Source: Streptomyces xiamenensis
GTDB lineage: Bacteria; Actinomycetota; Actinomycetes; Streptomycetales; Streptomycetaceae
NCBI RefSeq assembly: GCF_000993785.3
Contig: NZ_CP009922.3
Span: forward strand, 1,054,001-1,118,000
DNA length: 64,000 nucleotides
Direction: 5' to 3'
Every line of letters starts with the position of its first letter. Within the stretch, counting starts at the first letter, position 1. Below the pieces are notes generated by a model, which was not told the DNA's origin, did not search any database, and saw only the letters and a program-made list of their open reading frames with translations. Made by a program: the position numbers and the translations under genes. This document shows, in pieces, positions 1-10,238 of the stretch.

Positions 1-2156
1 ATGAGGTTCTTGATGGCGGTCTCGGCCTCGATGCCGGGCAGGTAGGTGCCGCGGGCGACCAGGTCCTCGACCGATTCCATGGCGAGGTAGGGGTTGACGG
101 CGGCGGCGCCGTAGCCGATGAGCAGGGCGACGTGGTGCACCTCGCGGACGTCGCCGGCCTCGATGAGCAGCCCGACCTGGGTGCGCTGCTTGGTGCGGAT
201 GAGGTGGTGGTGCACGGCCGAGGTGAGCAGCAGCGAGGGGATCGGGGCGTGCTCGGCGTCGGAGTGCCGGTCCGAGAGGACGATGAGGCGGGCGCCGTCG
301 GCGATGGCGGCGTCCGTCTCGGCGCGGATCTCGGCGAGGCGGTCGGCGAGCGCGGCGCCGCCGCCGCTGACCCGGTACAGGCCGGACAGGGTGGCGGAGC
401 CGAAGCCGGGGAGGTCGCCGTCGGCGTTGATGTGGATCAGCTTGGCCAGCTCGTCGTTGTCGATGACCGGGAACGGGAGGTTCACGGAGCGACAGGTGGC
501 GGCCGAGGGGTCCAGCAGGTTGCCCTGGGGGCCCAGGGAGGAGTGCAGGGAGGTGACCAGTTCCTCGCGGATGGCGTCCAGCGGGGGGTTGGTGACCTGG
601 GCGAAGAGCTGGGTGAAGTAGTCGAAGATCAGCCGCGGCCGGTCGGAGAGCGCCGCGATGGGGGTGTCCGTTCCCATGGAGCCGATGGGCTCGGCGCCGC
701 TGCCCGCCATGGGAGCGAGCAGGATACGCAGCTCTTCCTCGGTGTAGCCGAAGGTCTGCTGGCGGCGGGTGACGGAGGCGTGGGTGTGGACGACGTGCTC
801 GCGCTCGGGCAGGTCGGCAAGGCCGATGAGGCCCTCCTCCAGCCATTGCGCGTAGGGGTGCTCGGCGGCCAGGCCCGCCTTGATCTCGTCGTCCTCGATG
901 ATGCGGTGCTCGGCGGTGTCGACGAGGAACATCCGGCCGGGCTGGAGCCGGCCCTTGCGCACGACGGTGGCCGGGTCGATGTCGAGGACGCCCACCTCGG
1001 AGGAGAGGACGACGAACCCGTCGTCGGTGACCCAGTACCGGCCGGGGCGCAGCCCGTTGCGGTCCAGTACGGCGCCGACCTGGGTGCCGTCGGTGAAGGC
1101 GACGCAGGCGGGGCCGTCCCAGGGCTCCATCAGGGTGGAGTGGAACTGGTAGAAGGCACGCCGGGCGGGGTCCATCGACTCGTGGTTCTCCCACGCCTCG
1201 GGGACCATCATCAGCACGGAGTGCGGCAGGGAGCGGCCACCGAGGTGGAGCAGTTCGAGGACCTCGTCGAAGGAGGCGGAGTCGGAGGCGTCCGGGGTGC
1301 AGACGGGGAAGATCCGGTCCAGGGCGTCCTGGTCGCCGATGCGTTCGCCGAACAGCGGCGAGGCCAGCTGGGACTCGCGGGCGCGCATCCAGTTGCGGTT
1401 GCCGCGCACGGTGTTGATCTCACCGTTGTGGGCGACGAACCGGTAGGGGTGTGCGAGCGGCCAGCTCGGGAAGGTGTTCGTGGAGAACCGGGAGTGGACC
1501 AGGCCGATGGCCGAAGCCAGGCGACGGTCTGAAAGATCAGGAAAAAACGGCTCAAGCTGTCCGGTGGTGAGCATTCCCTTGTAGACCAGGGTGCGCGCCG
1601 ACAGCGAGGCGAAGTAGACGCCGGTCTCGCGTTCGGCGCGCTTGCGCAGGACGAAGGCGCGCCGTTCCAGCTCGATGCCTGTCCGTCCGCCGTCCGCATC
1701 GTGGACAAAGAGCTGGCGGAAGGCGGGCATGACCTCGCGGGCGGCGGCGCCGAGCAGCTGGGGGGCGACCGGCACCTCGCGCCAGCCGAGGACGGTCAGG
1801 CCCTCTTCGGCGGCGATGGCCTCGATGGCGGTGGTGGCGGTGGCGTTCTCGTCCGCGTCCACCGGGAGGAAGGCGGTGCCGACCGCGTAGGAGCCGGCCT
1901 CGGGGAGACCGAAAGGAACGTTATCCCGCAAAAATGCATCGGGGATCTGGATGAGGATCCCCGCGCCGTCCCCGGTGTCCGGGTCGGAGCCGGTGGCGCC
2001 GCGGTGCTCGAGGTTCCGCAGCACGGTCAGCGCCTGATCGACCAGCTCGTGGCTGGCCTCGCCCGTCAGGGTGGCGACAAAGCCGACGCCACAGGCGTCG
2101 TGTTCATTGCCCGGGTCGTACATACCCTGCTTCACCGGGTGGGACGCAGAACGCAT
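1..2156 (-). CDS. gltB: Glutamate synthase large subunit, N-terminal part
   Basis: Large subunit of NADPH-dependent glutamate synthase (GOGAT), which moves the amide of glutamine to 2-oxoglutarate and so works with glutamine synthetase in ammonia assimilation. The gene runs off the left edge; about 718 N-terminal residues of a roughly 1500-residue protein are present. The start at 2156 gives [22 protein letters not shown], in which Cys22 is the processed nucleophile of the class II glutaminase domain (family motif [10 protein letters not shown]). [18 protein letters not shown] and AHNGEINT further on are the usual glutaminase blocks, followed by the central linker region. A GGGAG ribosome-binding site precedes the ATG. 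The FMN/Fe-S synthase domain lies outside the window, as would gltD. A GlnR-like site sits about 70 bp upstream. Confidence 0.95.
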   Translation of the reverse strand, partial: MRSASHPVKQGMYDPGNEHDACGVGFVATLTGEASHELVDQALTVLRNLEHRGATGSDPDTGDGAGILIQIPDAFLRDNVPFGLPEAGSYAVGTAFLPVDADENATATTAIEAIAAEEGLTVLGWREVPVAPQLLGAAAREVMPAFRQLFVHDADGGRTGIELERRAFVLRKRAERETGVYFASLSARTLVYKGMLTTGQLEPFFPDLSDRRLASAIGLVHSRFSTNTFPSWPLAHPYRFVAHNGEINTVRGNRNWMRARESQLASPLFGERIGDQDALDRIFPVCTPDASDSASFDEVLELLHLGGRSLPHSVLMMVPEAWENHESMDPARRAFYQFHSTLMEPWDGPACVAFTDGTQVGAVLDRNGLRPGRYWVTDDGFVVLSSEVGVLDIDPATVVRKGRLQPGRMFLVDTAEHRIIEDDEIKAGLAAEHPYAQWLEEGLIGLADLPEREHVVHTHASVTRRQQTFGYTEEELRILLAPMAGSGAEPIGSMGTDTPIAALSDRPRLIFDYFTQLFAQVTNPPLDAIREELVTSLHSSLGPQGNLLDPSAATCRSVNLPFPVIDNDELAKLIHINADGDLPGFGSATLSGLYRVSGGGAALADRLAEIRAETDAAIADGARLIVLSDRHSDAEHAPIPSLLLTSAVHHHLIRTKQRTQVGLLIEAGDVREVHHVALLIGYGAAAVNPYLAMESVEDLVARGTYLPGIEAETAIKNL

Positions 2157-2471
2157 CGGCTCTCCCGTCGTCTCTTGGTAGGTGTTGTGTACCGAGGGAC
2201 GACGCTGGCCCTGGCTGGCTTAAATTTTCGTGCAGGTTACACGATGGCGAGGTTCCCGAGAAGTGGATACCTCTGTCCACGATGCGGACTACGTTCTGCC
2301 GGGCTCCGGCCGGAGAATGGCGGATATGTCGGCGCTGGCAGGCGTGGAAGCCTCATGCCCGCAGGAAACGAACTGAAACCCTCCGGAAACAAAGCTCACC
2401 CATGGGCACGCCGATGAGTACATAGCGTGCGGGGTCACCCGGTATATTCCCGGACGATCCGGGCGAAGGGG
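2157..2471. other. Intergenic region upstream of gltB
   Basis: No gene seen. It separates the VIT gene (stop at 2472) from gltB, both on the minus strand, and so should carry the gltB promoter. It holds a GlnR-like site (2225-2240) and, on the plus strand, three GAAAC direct repeats at 2365-2369, 2375-2379 and 2386-2390, spaced 10 and 11 bp and therefore on one face of the helix. The segment 2215-2245 is noticeably AT-rich for this genome. Confidence 0.5.
2225..2240 (-). promoter_or_regulatory. Candidate GlnR binding site before gltB
   Basis: Read on the minus strand the sequence is GTAAC-N6-GAAAA, one base off the GTnAC-N6-GAAAC half-site described for the nitrogen regulator GlnR of actinomycetes. 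It lies about 70 bp before the gltB start, a sensible position for nitrogen control of glutamate synthase. Only one half-site pair is visible here, so the call rests on one short match plus gene function. Confidence 0.4.
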
Positions 2472-3176
2472 TCAGCTCAGGGCGTTGTCGAGCAGCGCGC
2501 CGATCCCGTACGTCAGGCCGGCCGCCGCGGCCCCCAGCAGCAGCTGCCGCAGCCCGCTGAACCACCAGGAGCGGGCCGTCACCCGGGACACGACCGCGCC
2601 GCACAGGAAGAGCCCGGCGAGCGCGAGGAGCAGGCCGGGCCAGAAGGCCGTGCCGCCCAGCAGATAGGGCAGCACCGGCAGCAGGGCCCCGACCGCGAAG
2701 GACCCGAAGGAGGACAGGGCCGCGACCATCGGCGAGGCCAGATCGGAAGGGCCGACCCCCAGCTCCTCCCGGCTGTGGATCTCCAGCGCCTGGTCCGGAT
2801 CGCGGGACAGCTGCCGGGCGACCTCCCGGGCCAGCTCCGGCTCGACCCCGCGTCCCACATAGACCGCGGTCAGCTCGGCCAGCTCGTCGTCGGGGTTGTG
2901 GGCGAGCTCGCGCCGCTCCACCTCGATCTCGGCCAGTGCCAGCTCTCGCTGGGAGGCGACCGAGGTGTACTCCCCGGCCGCCATCGAGAACGCCCCGGCG
3001 GCCAGGCCCGCCATCCCCGCGATGGCGATGGTGTGGGCCGACGCCGAGGACCCCACGACACCGCTGATCAGCCCGAGATTGGAGACCAGCCCGTCCATCG
3101 CCCCGAAGACCGTGGGACGCAGCCAGCCTCCGCTCACGTCGCGGTGCCGGTGGTGGGCCTCGGCAGAACCCGTCAT
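2472..3176 (-). CDS. VIT1/CCC1 family transporter
   Basis: A 234-residue protein of the VIT1/CCC1 family, which moves Fe2+ or Mn2+ out of the cytosol; the substrate here is inferred. The N-terminal block GAMDGLVSNLGLISG (about residues 25-39) and AAGEYTSVASQ (about 65-75) are the family signatures. A charged cytoplasmic helical segment (about 78-140, rich in Glu and His, the family's metal-binding region) follows, then three hydrophobic segments fill residues 145-232. The ATG overlaps the lgt stop by 4 bp, so it is probably translated with lgt, although no functional link between lipoprotein lipidation and metal transport is known to me. Confidence 0.85.
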   Translation of the reverse strand: MTGSAEAHHRHRDVSGGWLRPTVFGAMDGLVSNLGLISGVVGSSASAHTIAIAGMAGLAAGAFSMAAGEYTSVASQRELALAEIEVERRELAHNPDDELAELTAVYVGRGVEPELAREVARQLSRDPDQALEIHSREELGVGPSDLASPMVAALSSFGSFAVGALLPVLPYLLGGTAFWPGLLLALAGLFLCGAVVSRVTARSWWFSGLRQLLLGAAAAGLTYGIGALLDNALS

Positions 3177-4165
3177 GACGCGGAGGTGGCCCCCGCCTTG
3201 TCGGTGCCGTCGCCGTCGTCGCCCTTGGCCAGGCCGACCCGGCCCTTGGCGGCGGGCTCCTTCTCGCCGTCACCCTTCCCGGCGGCGTCGGCGTCGGCGT
3301 CACCGTCACCGTCCGGGGTGTCGGCGTCGGTCTCGGCTCCGGCCTGCTCCTCCCCGGCCCCCGGCTCGACGATCTCCTCCCGGCCCGGCCGGCGCTTGGC
3401 GGAGATCACCAGGTAGGCCACGGCGGCGAGGAAGACGACGATGGAGGTCCAGTTGTTCAGGCGCAGGCCCAGCACCTCGTGGGCCTCGTCGATCCGCAGG
3501 TACTCGGTCCAGAAGCGGCCCGCGGTGTAGGCGGCGACATACAGCGCGAACGCCCGGCCGTGCCCCAGCTTGAACCGCCGGTCGGCCAGGATCACCAGCA
3601 CACCGACGCCCACGCACCACAGCGACTCGTACAGGAAGGTGGGGTGGAAGGTACCGACATCAATGCCGTTGTCGATCTCCAGGGCCCAGGGCAGATTGGT
3701 GGGCTTGCCGTACAGCTCCTGGTTGAACCAGTTGCCCCAGCGACCGATCGCCTGTGCGAACGCGATACCGGGCGCCACGGCGTCGGCGAAGGCGGGCAGC
3801 GGGATCCCGCGCCGCCGGCACGCGATCCAGGCACCGACGGCGCCACCGGCGATCGCGCCCCAGATGCCGATACCGCCGTCCCAGATCTTGAACGCGTTGA
3901 CCCAGTCGCGGTCCTCACCGAAGTACAGCTGGTAGTCGGTGATCACGTGGTACAACCGGGCGCCGACCAGGCCGAAGGGCACGGCCCACACGGCGACGTC
4001 GGCGACGGTCCCGGGCTGTCCGCCCCGGGCGACCCAGCGCTTCCCGCCGAGCCAGATGGCGACGAAGACACCGATGATGATGCACAGGGCATAGCCACGC
4101 AGGGGCAGGGGCCCGAGATGGACCTCGCTGGTGCCTGGGCTGGGAATAGAGGCAAGGATCTCCAT
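3173..4165 (-). CDS. lgt: Prolipoprotein diacylglyceryl transferase
   Basis: Membrane enzyme that transfers diacylglycerol from phosphatidylglycerol to the lipobox cysteine of prolipoproteins, the first step of lipoprotein maturation; lspA, which acts next, is at 56316-56945. The start at 4165 (MEILASIPSPGT) is chosen over an in-frame start 60 bp upstream because it has a GGGGA site just before it and matches the usual N-terminus. About seven membrane segments span residues 1-270. The family signature is GRWGNWFNQELYG at 141-153. A tail of about 60 residues rich in Ala, Glu, Asp and Lys follows the membrane domain, as is common in actinomycete Lgt. It overlaps the VIT gene by 4 bp. Confidence 0.95.
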   Translation of the reverse strand: MEILASIPSPGTSEVHLGPLPLRGYALCIIIGVFVAIWLGGKRWVARGGQPGTVADVAVWAVPFGLVGARLYHVITDYQLYFGEDRDWVNAFKIWDGGIGIWGAIAGGAVGAWIACRRRGIPLPAFADAVAPGIAFAQAIGRWGNWFNQELYGKPTNLPWALEIDNGIDVGTFHPTFLYESLWCVGVGVLVILADRRFKLGHGRAFALYVAAYTAGRFWTEYLRIDEAHEVLGLRLNNWTSIVVFLAAVAYLVISAKRRPGREEIVEPGAGEEQAGAETDADTPDGDGDADADAAGKGDGEKEPAAKGRVGLAKGDDGDGTDKAGATSAS

Positions 4166-4390
4166 GGTGTCCCCGACGCTACCGCGCCGGACGCCCACCC
4201 GGGAATCCACGGCCCGCTTTCCCAACCGGGATCACACTGTGTGCCCACTCGGATGCGCTGGCCGCGCGGCTGCACCGGGCGTGAGGCCATCGGGGTCGCA
4301 GGAGCAACCATCCACACCGGCCGATACTTCCCGCTCGCCGAGGTCGCGGAGAGCGCCCGTTGGAGCCGGCCGAAGGCGAGTCCAGGGCCG

Positions 4391-5014
4391 TCAGCGCCGG
4401 ATCGCGTCAGACGCCGTCCCGCCCCCCGTCCTCTCACGCCGCCCCCCTTCTCTGCTGAGCGGCTCCCGTGTCTCGGCGAGCAGCGCCCTCAAGCGGTCCA
4501 CCCCGGCTTCTCCTCCGGCCAATCTCTTGGGAAGCATCAGAACTGTCGAAAACGGAGATCTCGATGACACCAGTACGAATGATCGCTTCGTTTCGACCCA
4601 GAACGGGAAATGATGCAAAGAGAAGCGATGGGACGCCTTGCCCTCGATGACCTCTGCGCTGGAATTTCCAATCCTGAAATGAATACCACCATTCCGCCTG
4701 ATGCGCCGGACGCGAAGCATGATGAGAAACCAGTGGAAGACTCTCCATACCGTCAGGCCGACGAGAATCGCAACGAAGATGTCCACGAGAGCAACCGCCT
4801 GATTGCTGAACCCCTCCAGGAGATCGTCCTGGAACGCGGCGGCAATCGCTCCGAGGAGCAGAAGGTAGAAGACGAAGGGCCCCACCAGTCCCCACCGGCG
4901 CGCCCGCAGCGCGCCGCTCAGGTCGGCATGGGTGAGGACGCCGCCGAACTCGATGCCCGTCCCGTCATCGGTCCGATTTTCCCGATCACGAATGATGAAT
5001 ACCGGGTCATTCAT
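4391..5014 (-). CDS. Membrane protein, probably YcxB-like
   Basis: A 207-residue protein starting at 5014 (MNDPVFIIRDREN) with a GGAG site upstream. A longer in-frame reading up to 5725 is rejected because the extra part is unstructured and Arg-rich. Two hydrophobic segments (about 42-62 and 70-92) precede a soluble C-terminal domain ending LVSSRSPFSTVLMLPKRLAGG. That layout, and the line ending in LPKR, resemble the YcxB-like C-terminal domain, whose function is unknown. Its base composition is visibly less GC-rich than its neighbours, with many AAT, GAA and ATT codons, which suggests recent acquisition. It sits alone between lgt and the dsbA-like gene, next to a 745-bp stretch without genes. 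Confidence 0.6.
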   Translation of the reverse strand: MNDPVFIIRDRENRTDDGTGIEFGGVLTHADLSGALRARRWGLVGPFVFYLLLLGAIAAAFQDDLLEGFSNQAVALVDIFVAILVGLTVWRVFHWFLIMLRVRRIRRNGGIHFRIGNSSAEVIEGKASHRFSLHHFPFWVETKRSFVLVSSRSPFSTVLMLPKRLAGGEAGVDRLRALLAETREPLSREGGRRERTGGGTASDAIRR

Positions 5015-5759
5015 TCGAACTCCAGATGAACTTCGCCAACAGTCGATCCACGCCACAACCCATGCCCGGACCTCGCTTCCCCGGGGGAGACGGGTCACGT
5101 CCCACGAGATCCTGGCAGAACTCTTCACCGCAAAGCGCGGCCAGTGATAACTGGAATCACTCGGATAAACCCGTCCGGTACGCCTGGGCCACCTTTCAAC
5201 ATGTGCCCCAGCCGCAGCCGGGCGACGGCTCACACAGGGATCCTGCCGGAGCCAAACGGTCACTCCCTCGGCGGGGACGCATCCCCGCGACCGACCAAAG
5301 CGCACCCCGGACACGACCGGAGAAGATCGGGAAACCGACGCTCGGGCCCGCTTGCCGGGGCTTCCCCGTCCCCGCTCACGGTGAGGCCGGATCCGCCTTG
5401 CGGCAGACGGGCGACTCCGCCGGTTCGCCTCCAGAGCATTCCTCCACAGGATGCTTGCCGGGCTGCGCGCCGGAATCCGGACCCGCCTCACCGGCACGCC
5501 CGGCGGTGGGTCCCGGTTCGGGCCCACCCGGAAAGGCCACCGGCCACTCGCTGGGGGCACAGCCGGAGAGCCCCTCACGGCGGGAGCATCATGACGACAC
5601 ACAGCTGTCCCCCACGGAAAAGACGCTTTCGTGGGGGACAGACTGTGATCTTCACGCGGCCTTCGCAAGCCGGACACCGGTCGCGGCCGTTGCTTCCGGC
5701 GGACAGACCGGGGCAAGGGGGGCAACCGGCGCTCCGTGAGACCGGATTGTGACCGGTGG
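5015..5759. other. 745-bp region without a convincing gene
   Basis: Open frames cross this stretch on both strands, but their translations are Pro/Arg/Ser-rich without hydrophobic cores, motifs or ribosome-binding sites, as expected from chance in high-GC DNA. The only clear element is the hairpin at 5605-5641. Together with the neighbouring lower-GC gene it may be an insertion or a decayed locus. Confidence 0.5.
5605..5641 (-). terminator. Strong hairpin downstream of dsbA-like gene
   Basis: Perfect 12-bp inverted repeat CTGTCCCCCACG / CGTGGGGGACAG, extended by three weaker pairs, around a short loop. It lies 119 bp beyond the stop of the dsbA-like gene on the same strand and is the likely terminator for that unit. 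No T-tract follows, as is usual in Streptomyces. Confidence 0.6.
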
Positions 5760-6506
5760 CTAGGAACTCGCCGCCAGCTGGTTGACCTTGTTGCGCAGGG
5801 TGTCCGGGGTCAGCGGCTCCGAGGTGTTGCCGTAGAGGTTCTCGCCGTTGAGCAGGATGGTGGGGGTGGCGTTGAAGCCGGAGTTCATGAAGTCGGCGTT
5901 GCTGCGCTGAGCCCACTCGTCGTGGGTGCCGTCCGCCACGCAGGTCCGGAACGTCTCGTTGTCCAGCCCGTCGACCTGGCCGGCCAGGTCGATCAGGAGG
6001 TCCTTGTCCGCGAACGCGTCGTCCGCCTCGGCCGGCTGGTTCTCGAAGAGCACGTCGTGGTACGGGGAGAACTTGCCCTGGTCGTTGGCGCACTGGGCGG
6101 CGTTCGCCGCGTTCGTCGAGCCCTGGCCGCGGAGGTTGCCGTCGATGATCGTGACCAGGTGGTAGTCCACCTTCAGCTTCCCGGCGTCCGTCAGCTCGTG
6201 GATGACATCCCGGAAGCCGTTCTCGAACTGCCCGCACGCCGGGCAGCGGAAGTCCTCGTACACGGCCAGCGTGGCGGGGGCCGTCGATTCGCCGACCGTG
6301 ATCGGCGCCGCCGGGGGGCCCTCGTTGCTGGTGCCGCCCGAGTTGGCGGCCAGCACGCCGATGACGCCGGCCACGGCGAGGATCGCGGCCGCCGTTCCGC
6401 CGACCTTGAGCGAACGCATCCGCCGCTCCGCGGCCTTCTCGCGCTCGCGCTCCTCCCGCATCCGGTCGCGGGCCCTGCCTTTTCCGTCACGGTTCTTCTG
6501 GCTCAC
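5760..6506 (-). CDS. Membrane-anchored DsbA-family thiol oxidoreductase
   Basis: A 248-residue thioredoxin-fold protein anchored to the outer face of the membrane. Residues 1-32 are highly charged and probably coiled, 33-54 are a membrane anchor, and the DsbA-like domain starts near 68. The redox motif is CPAC at 88-91 (in the line YEDFRCPACGQF) and the cis-proline loop is NATPTILLNG near 215. It probably forms or shuffles disulfides in exported proteins. The start is a GTG at 6506 with only a distant GGGAG. A paralogue with the same architecture lies at 50958-51827. It is the last gene before the hairpin at 5605-5641. Confidence 0.85.
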   Translation of the reverse strand: MSQKNRDGKGRARDRMREEREREKAAERRMRSLKVGGTAAAILAVAGVIGVLAANSGGTSNEGPPAAPITVGESTAPATLAVYEDFRCPACGQFENGFRDVIHELTDAGKLKVDYHLVTIIDGNLRGQGSTNAANAAQCANDQGKFSPYHDVLFENQPAEADDAFADKDLLIDLAGQVDGLDNETFRTCVADGTHDEWAQRSNADFMNSGFNATPTILLNGENLYGNTSEPLTPDTLRNKVNQLAASS

Positions 6507-6543
6507 GCCTGGGCCAACGAGTCTCCCGCCGTCAGGACACGGT

Positions 6544-6633
6544 TCACCACCACGCGACGGCGACCGTGGCCGCGCCGAACAGGGCGCGCGGGACGGCGGC
6601 GGACGGCAGGACGACGGGGAGGAGATCAGTCAT
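6544..6633 (-). CDS. Candidate 29-residue hydrophobic peptide
   Basis: A very short frame of 29 codons, starting ATG 10 bp after the DUF1266 stop and ending 37 bp before the dsbA-like start. The product begins MTDLLPVVLPS and ends in two tryptophans (VAVAWW), and is hydrophobic throughout, so it could sit in the membrane. I see no strong ribosome-binding site and cannot assign a family; it may equally be chance. Confidence 0.2.
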   Translation of the reverse strand: MTDLLPVVLPSAAVPRALFGAATVAVAWW

Positions 6634-6642
6634 CCGCCCGGC

Positions 6643-7860
6643 TCAACTCAGGTCGGCCTGAACTTCCTTGATGTCCCAGGGCACCGTCAGCCACGGGCTC
6701 TCCGGCTCCGTGCTGAGGAGGTGGTGCACCTCCAGCATCTCCCGGTACCAGTCGCCGAACGTCTCGTCGTCGAAGTGCAGGCAGCGCCCCAGGATGTACC
6801 CGGCCGCGAAGTCCGGCCAGGAGACGTACGTCCGGCGCGCCGCCGCGCCCGCCCGCAGCAGCGCCGTCTCCGCCTCATGGGTGTCGCAGTACCGCGCGCC
6901 CAGGCCGTCCCGCGCCATGAAGGAGGCGCGCCCGAAGTCCCAGGCCAGGACGGAGCGCACCGACGCGTCCGCCGCCAGGATGCCGTCCGCGCGGAACCGC
7001 GCCTCGTACCGCAGGATCCTGCCGATCAGGTCCTGCGCCAGGGTGATGTCCGCGTCCAGGTCGAACTGCGGGGGCCGGCCGGTCTTGTCGACCACCTCGG
7101 CGGTACGCGCCAGCAGCACCCGCTCGGAGGTCTCCCGCCACTTCACCGCGCCCGGCACCACCCCGTACTCCTGGATCAGCGCGTGCCGCACCCGCAGACA
7201 GAACTCCCACGCCGGCGGCGACAACTCGCCGCGCAGCAGGCCCTCCTCAGCCTCCAGCCAGCCCTCCCGGCCGGTGATCCCCCACCAGGTCCTCAGCAGT
7301 TCACGGGTCTCGGAGTAGCCGCCGTTCTGCCAGCCGAGCTGGTTCCACAGGGTGCCGTTGTTGACAAGCAGCAGCGCGCCGCAGGCCATGCCGTGCGCCA
7401 TGGCGTCGGTGCGCGGCCCGGTCCACAGCGTCTTCAGGCGCGGCTCCTCGCGGGCCCGCTTGGCGTGCCGCTTCCACTGCCGCGGGTCGGCCGGTACGAA
7501 GGTCTCCACCGGCGTCCCGGGGTTCACCGCCAGCCAGCTGACGGTCTTGGGCCAGGCCTTGGCCAGCGGGCCCAGATTGCCGCGTTCGAAGACCTGGCCC
7601 GCCACCGGGGGCGGCAGCATCCCGCGGGTGAAGACGGCCACGCACAGCCCTTCCACCTGGGGATCGCGGAACGGCGCGAAGCGGAACCCGCCCGGCACCG
7701 CGTCCACCACTTCCCGCGACATCGGAAAGAACAGGTCGGTGCCCGCCAGCACGTCGAAGAACGCCGGCCAGTCGCCGTTCATCCCGGCCGCGTACAGTCC
7801 CGCTTCCACGGTCGTCGGCGGCTGCCAAGGCCCCTGTGGTGTGGCCCCCATACTCCCCAT
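6643..7860 (-). CDS. DUF1266 domain protein
   Basis: A 405-residue soluble protein of unknown function. The N-terminal half (about 15-130), with a regular alpha/beta pattern and lines such as TDLFFPMSREVV and GLCVAVFTRG, resembles an SseB-like domain. The C-terminal half carries the DUF1266 pattern, including WDFGRASFMARDGLG and YCD near residues 300-325. It lies just downstream of the trp terminator and upstream of the dsbA-like gene, so it is probably expressed apart from trp. The ATG at 7860 has AAGG nine bases upstream; a second ATG nine bases on is possible. Confidence 0.75.
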   Translation of the reverse strand: MGSMGATPQGPWQPPTTVEAGLYAAGMNGDWPAFFDVLAGTDLFFPMSREVVDAVPGGFRFAPFRDPQVEGLCVAVFTRGMLPPPVAGQVFERGNLGPLAKAWPKTVSWLAVNPGTPVETFVPADPRQWKRHAKRAREEPRLKTLWTGPRTDAMAHGMACGALLLVNNGTLWNQLGWQNGGYSETRELLRTWWGITGREGWLEAEEGLLRGELSPPAWEFCLRVRHALIQEYGVVPGAVKWRETSERVLLARTAEVVDKTGRPPQFDLDADITLAQDLIGRILRYEARFRADGILAADASVRSVLAWDFGRASFMARDGLGARYCDTHEAETALLRAGAAARRTYVSWPDFAAGYILGRCLHFDDETFGDWYREMLEVHHLLSTEPESPWLTVPWDIKEVQADLS

Positions 7861-7882
7861 GGGGCCAGACCTTATCGGGCCC

Positions 7883-7916
7883 GGCCGTCCCCGTGCCGTG
7901 CAGCCCGGGGACGGCC
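7883..7916 (-). terminator. Terminator after trpA
   Basis: Perfect 11-bp inverted repeat GGCCGTCCCCG / CGGGGACGGCC with a 12-base loop, just past the trpA stop in the direction of transcription. It likely ends the trp operon. Confidence 0.6.
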
Positions 7917-7929
7917 CTGCGGTCCCGCG

Positions 7930-8744
7930 TCAGCCGGACCGGCGCACCCCGGCGGCCAGTTGCCCGGCCAGGGCGCGCACCGCGTCCAGACCGGCTCGCT
8001 CGTCGCCCTGGTGGGCCAGCAGTTCCTTCACGAACGCCGTGCCCACGATGACCCCGTCAGCGAAGGCGGCGACCTCGGCGGCCTGCGCCGCGTTGGAGAC
8101 GCCCAGGCCCACGCACACCGGCAGTTCGGTGCTGGCCCGGGTACGGCGCACCAGGTCGGACGCCTGCCGGCCCACCGACTCGCGGGTGCCGGTGACGCCC
8201 ATCAGCGAGGCCGCGTACACGAAGCCGCTGCCGGCCGCCGTGATGGTCGCCAGCCGGGCGTCCCTGCTGCTGGGCGCCACCACGAACACGGTGGCCAGGC
8301 CGTGGTGCTGGGCCGCCTTGCGCCACACCTCGGACTCCTCCACCGGCAGGTCGGGCAGGATGCAGCCGGCCCCGCCGGCCGCCGCGAGTTCCTCGGCGAA
8401 CCGCTCGGCGCCGTACCGGTCCACGGGGTTCCAGTACGTCATGCACAGCACCGGTGCCCCGGTGGCTTCGTACACCTCGCGGACCGTGCGCAGCACGCCC
8501 TCGATCCGCACTCCTCCGCGCAGCGCGATGTCGTCGGCGGTCTGGATGACCGGACCGTCCAGGACCGGGTCGCTGTGCGGCAGCCCGATCTCGATGACGT
8601 CGCAGCCGCCCTCCACCATGGCGATGGCCGCGCGGATGCCGCCGTCGACGGTGGGGAAGCCGGCCGGCAGGTAGCCGATGAGCGCGGCGCGGTCCTCGGC
8701 GCGGGCGGCGGCCAGGGTGGTGCCGAGCAGCTCCAGGTTTCCGG

Positions 8745-8748
<4 letters not shown>
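7930..8748 (-). CDS. trpA: Tryptophan synthase alpha subunit
   Basis: Cleaves indole-3-glycerol phosphate to indole and glyceraldehyde 3-phosphate and channels indole to TrpB. The protein is 272 residues, normal for TrpA. The catalytic acids are Glu53 ([10 protein letters not shown]) and Asp64 (PVLDGP), aligning with Glu49 and Asp60 of the Salmonella enzyme. GVTGTRESV and [10 protein letters not shown] form the phosphate-binding loops. The ATG at 8748 overlaps the trpB stop by 4 bp (ATGA). It is the last gene of the trp operon and is followed by the hairpin at 7883-7916. Confidence 0.96.
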
Positions 8749-10001
<1,253 letters not shown>

Positions 10002-10084
10002 GTGTGAGCCCTCCGGGCGTCAGCGACGGAACGGGTGAGGGAGAAACGGGTGGCGGAGGGGAGGGGCGGCACGGCGCAGCCGGG

Positions 10085-10137
10085 GATCCGGGGTGGACCC
10101 GGATCAGGACCCGGCCCGCGGCACGGCCCGCGGGCCG
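10085..10137 (-). promoter_or_regulatory. Tandem hairpins between trpM and trpB
   Basis: Two perfect stems stand side by side in the trpM-trpB gap: GATCCGGG / CCCGGATC (10085-10105, loop 5) and CGGCCCGCGG / CCGCGGGCCG (10112-10137, loop 6). They could act as an internal attenuator, a partial terminator or an mRNA-stability element. No Trp-rich leader peptide is visible beside them. Confidence 0.4.
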
Positions 10138-10238
10138 TTCGCGTACAGGTTCGCGACCCCCGGCCCCCGGCCGTGAGTCATCGGAACGCCGCGGGCGCGC
10201 CGCGTCGGGGCGGCGCGGTGAACACGCCGCAGCGCCGG

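Noticed and set aside
4166..4225. A 20-codon N-terminal extension of Lgt
   Set aside because: The extension is Arg-rich and not hydrophobic, while ATG 4165 has a ribosome-binding site and gives the usual N-terminus.
5605..5641. The hairpin as the end of an insertion sequence
   Set aside because: There is only one copy near the accessory gene, no transposase, and it sits where a terminator of the dsbA-like unit is expected.
5026..5752. Two overlapping plus-strand frames in the 5015-5759 gap
   Set aside because: Pro/Arg/Ser-rich with no hydrophobic or conserved pattern and no start signals; taken as noncoding.
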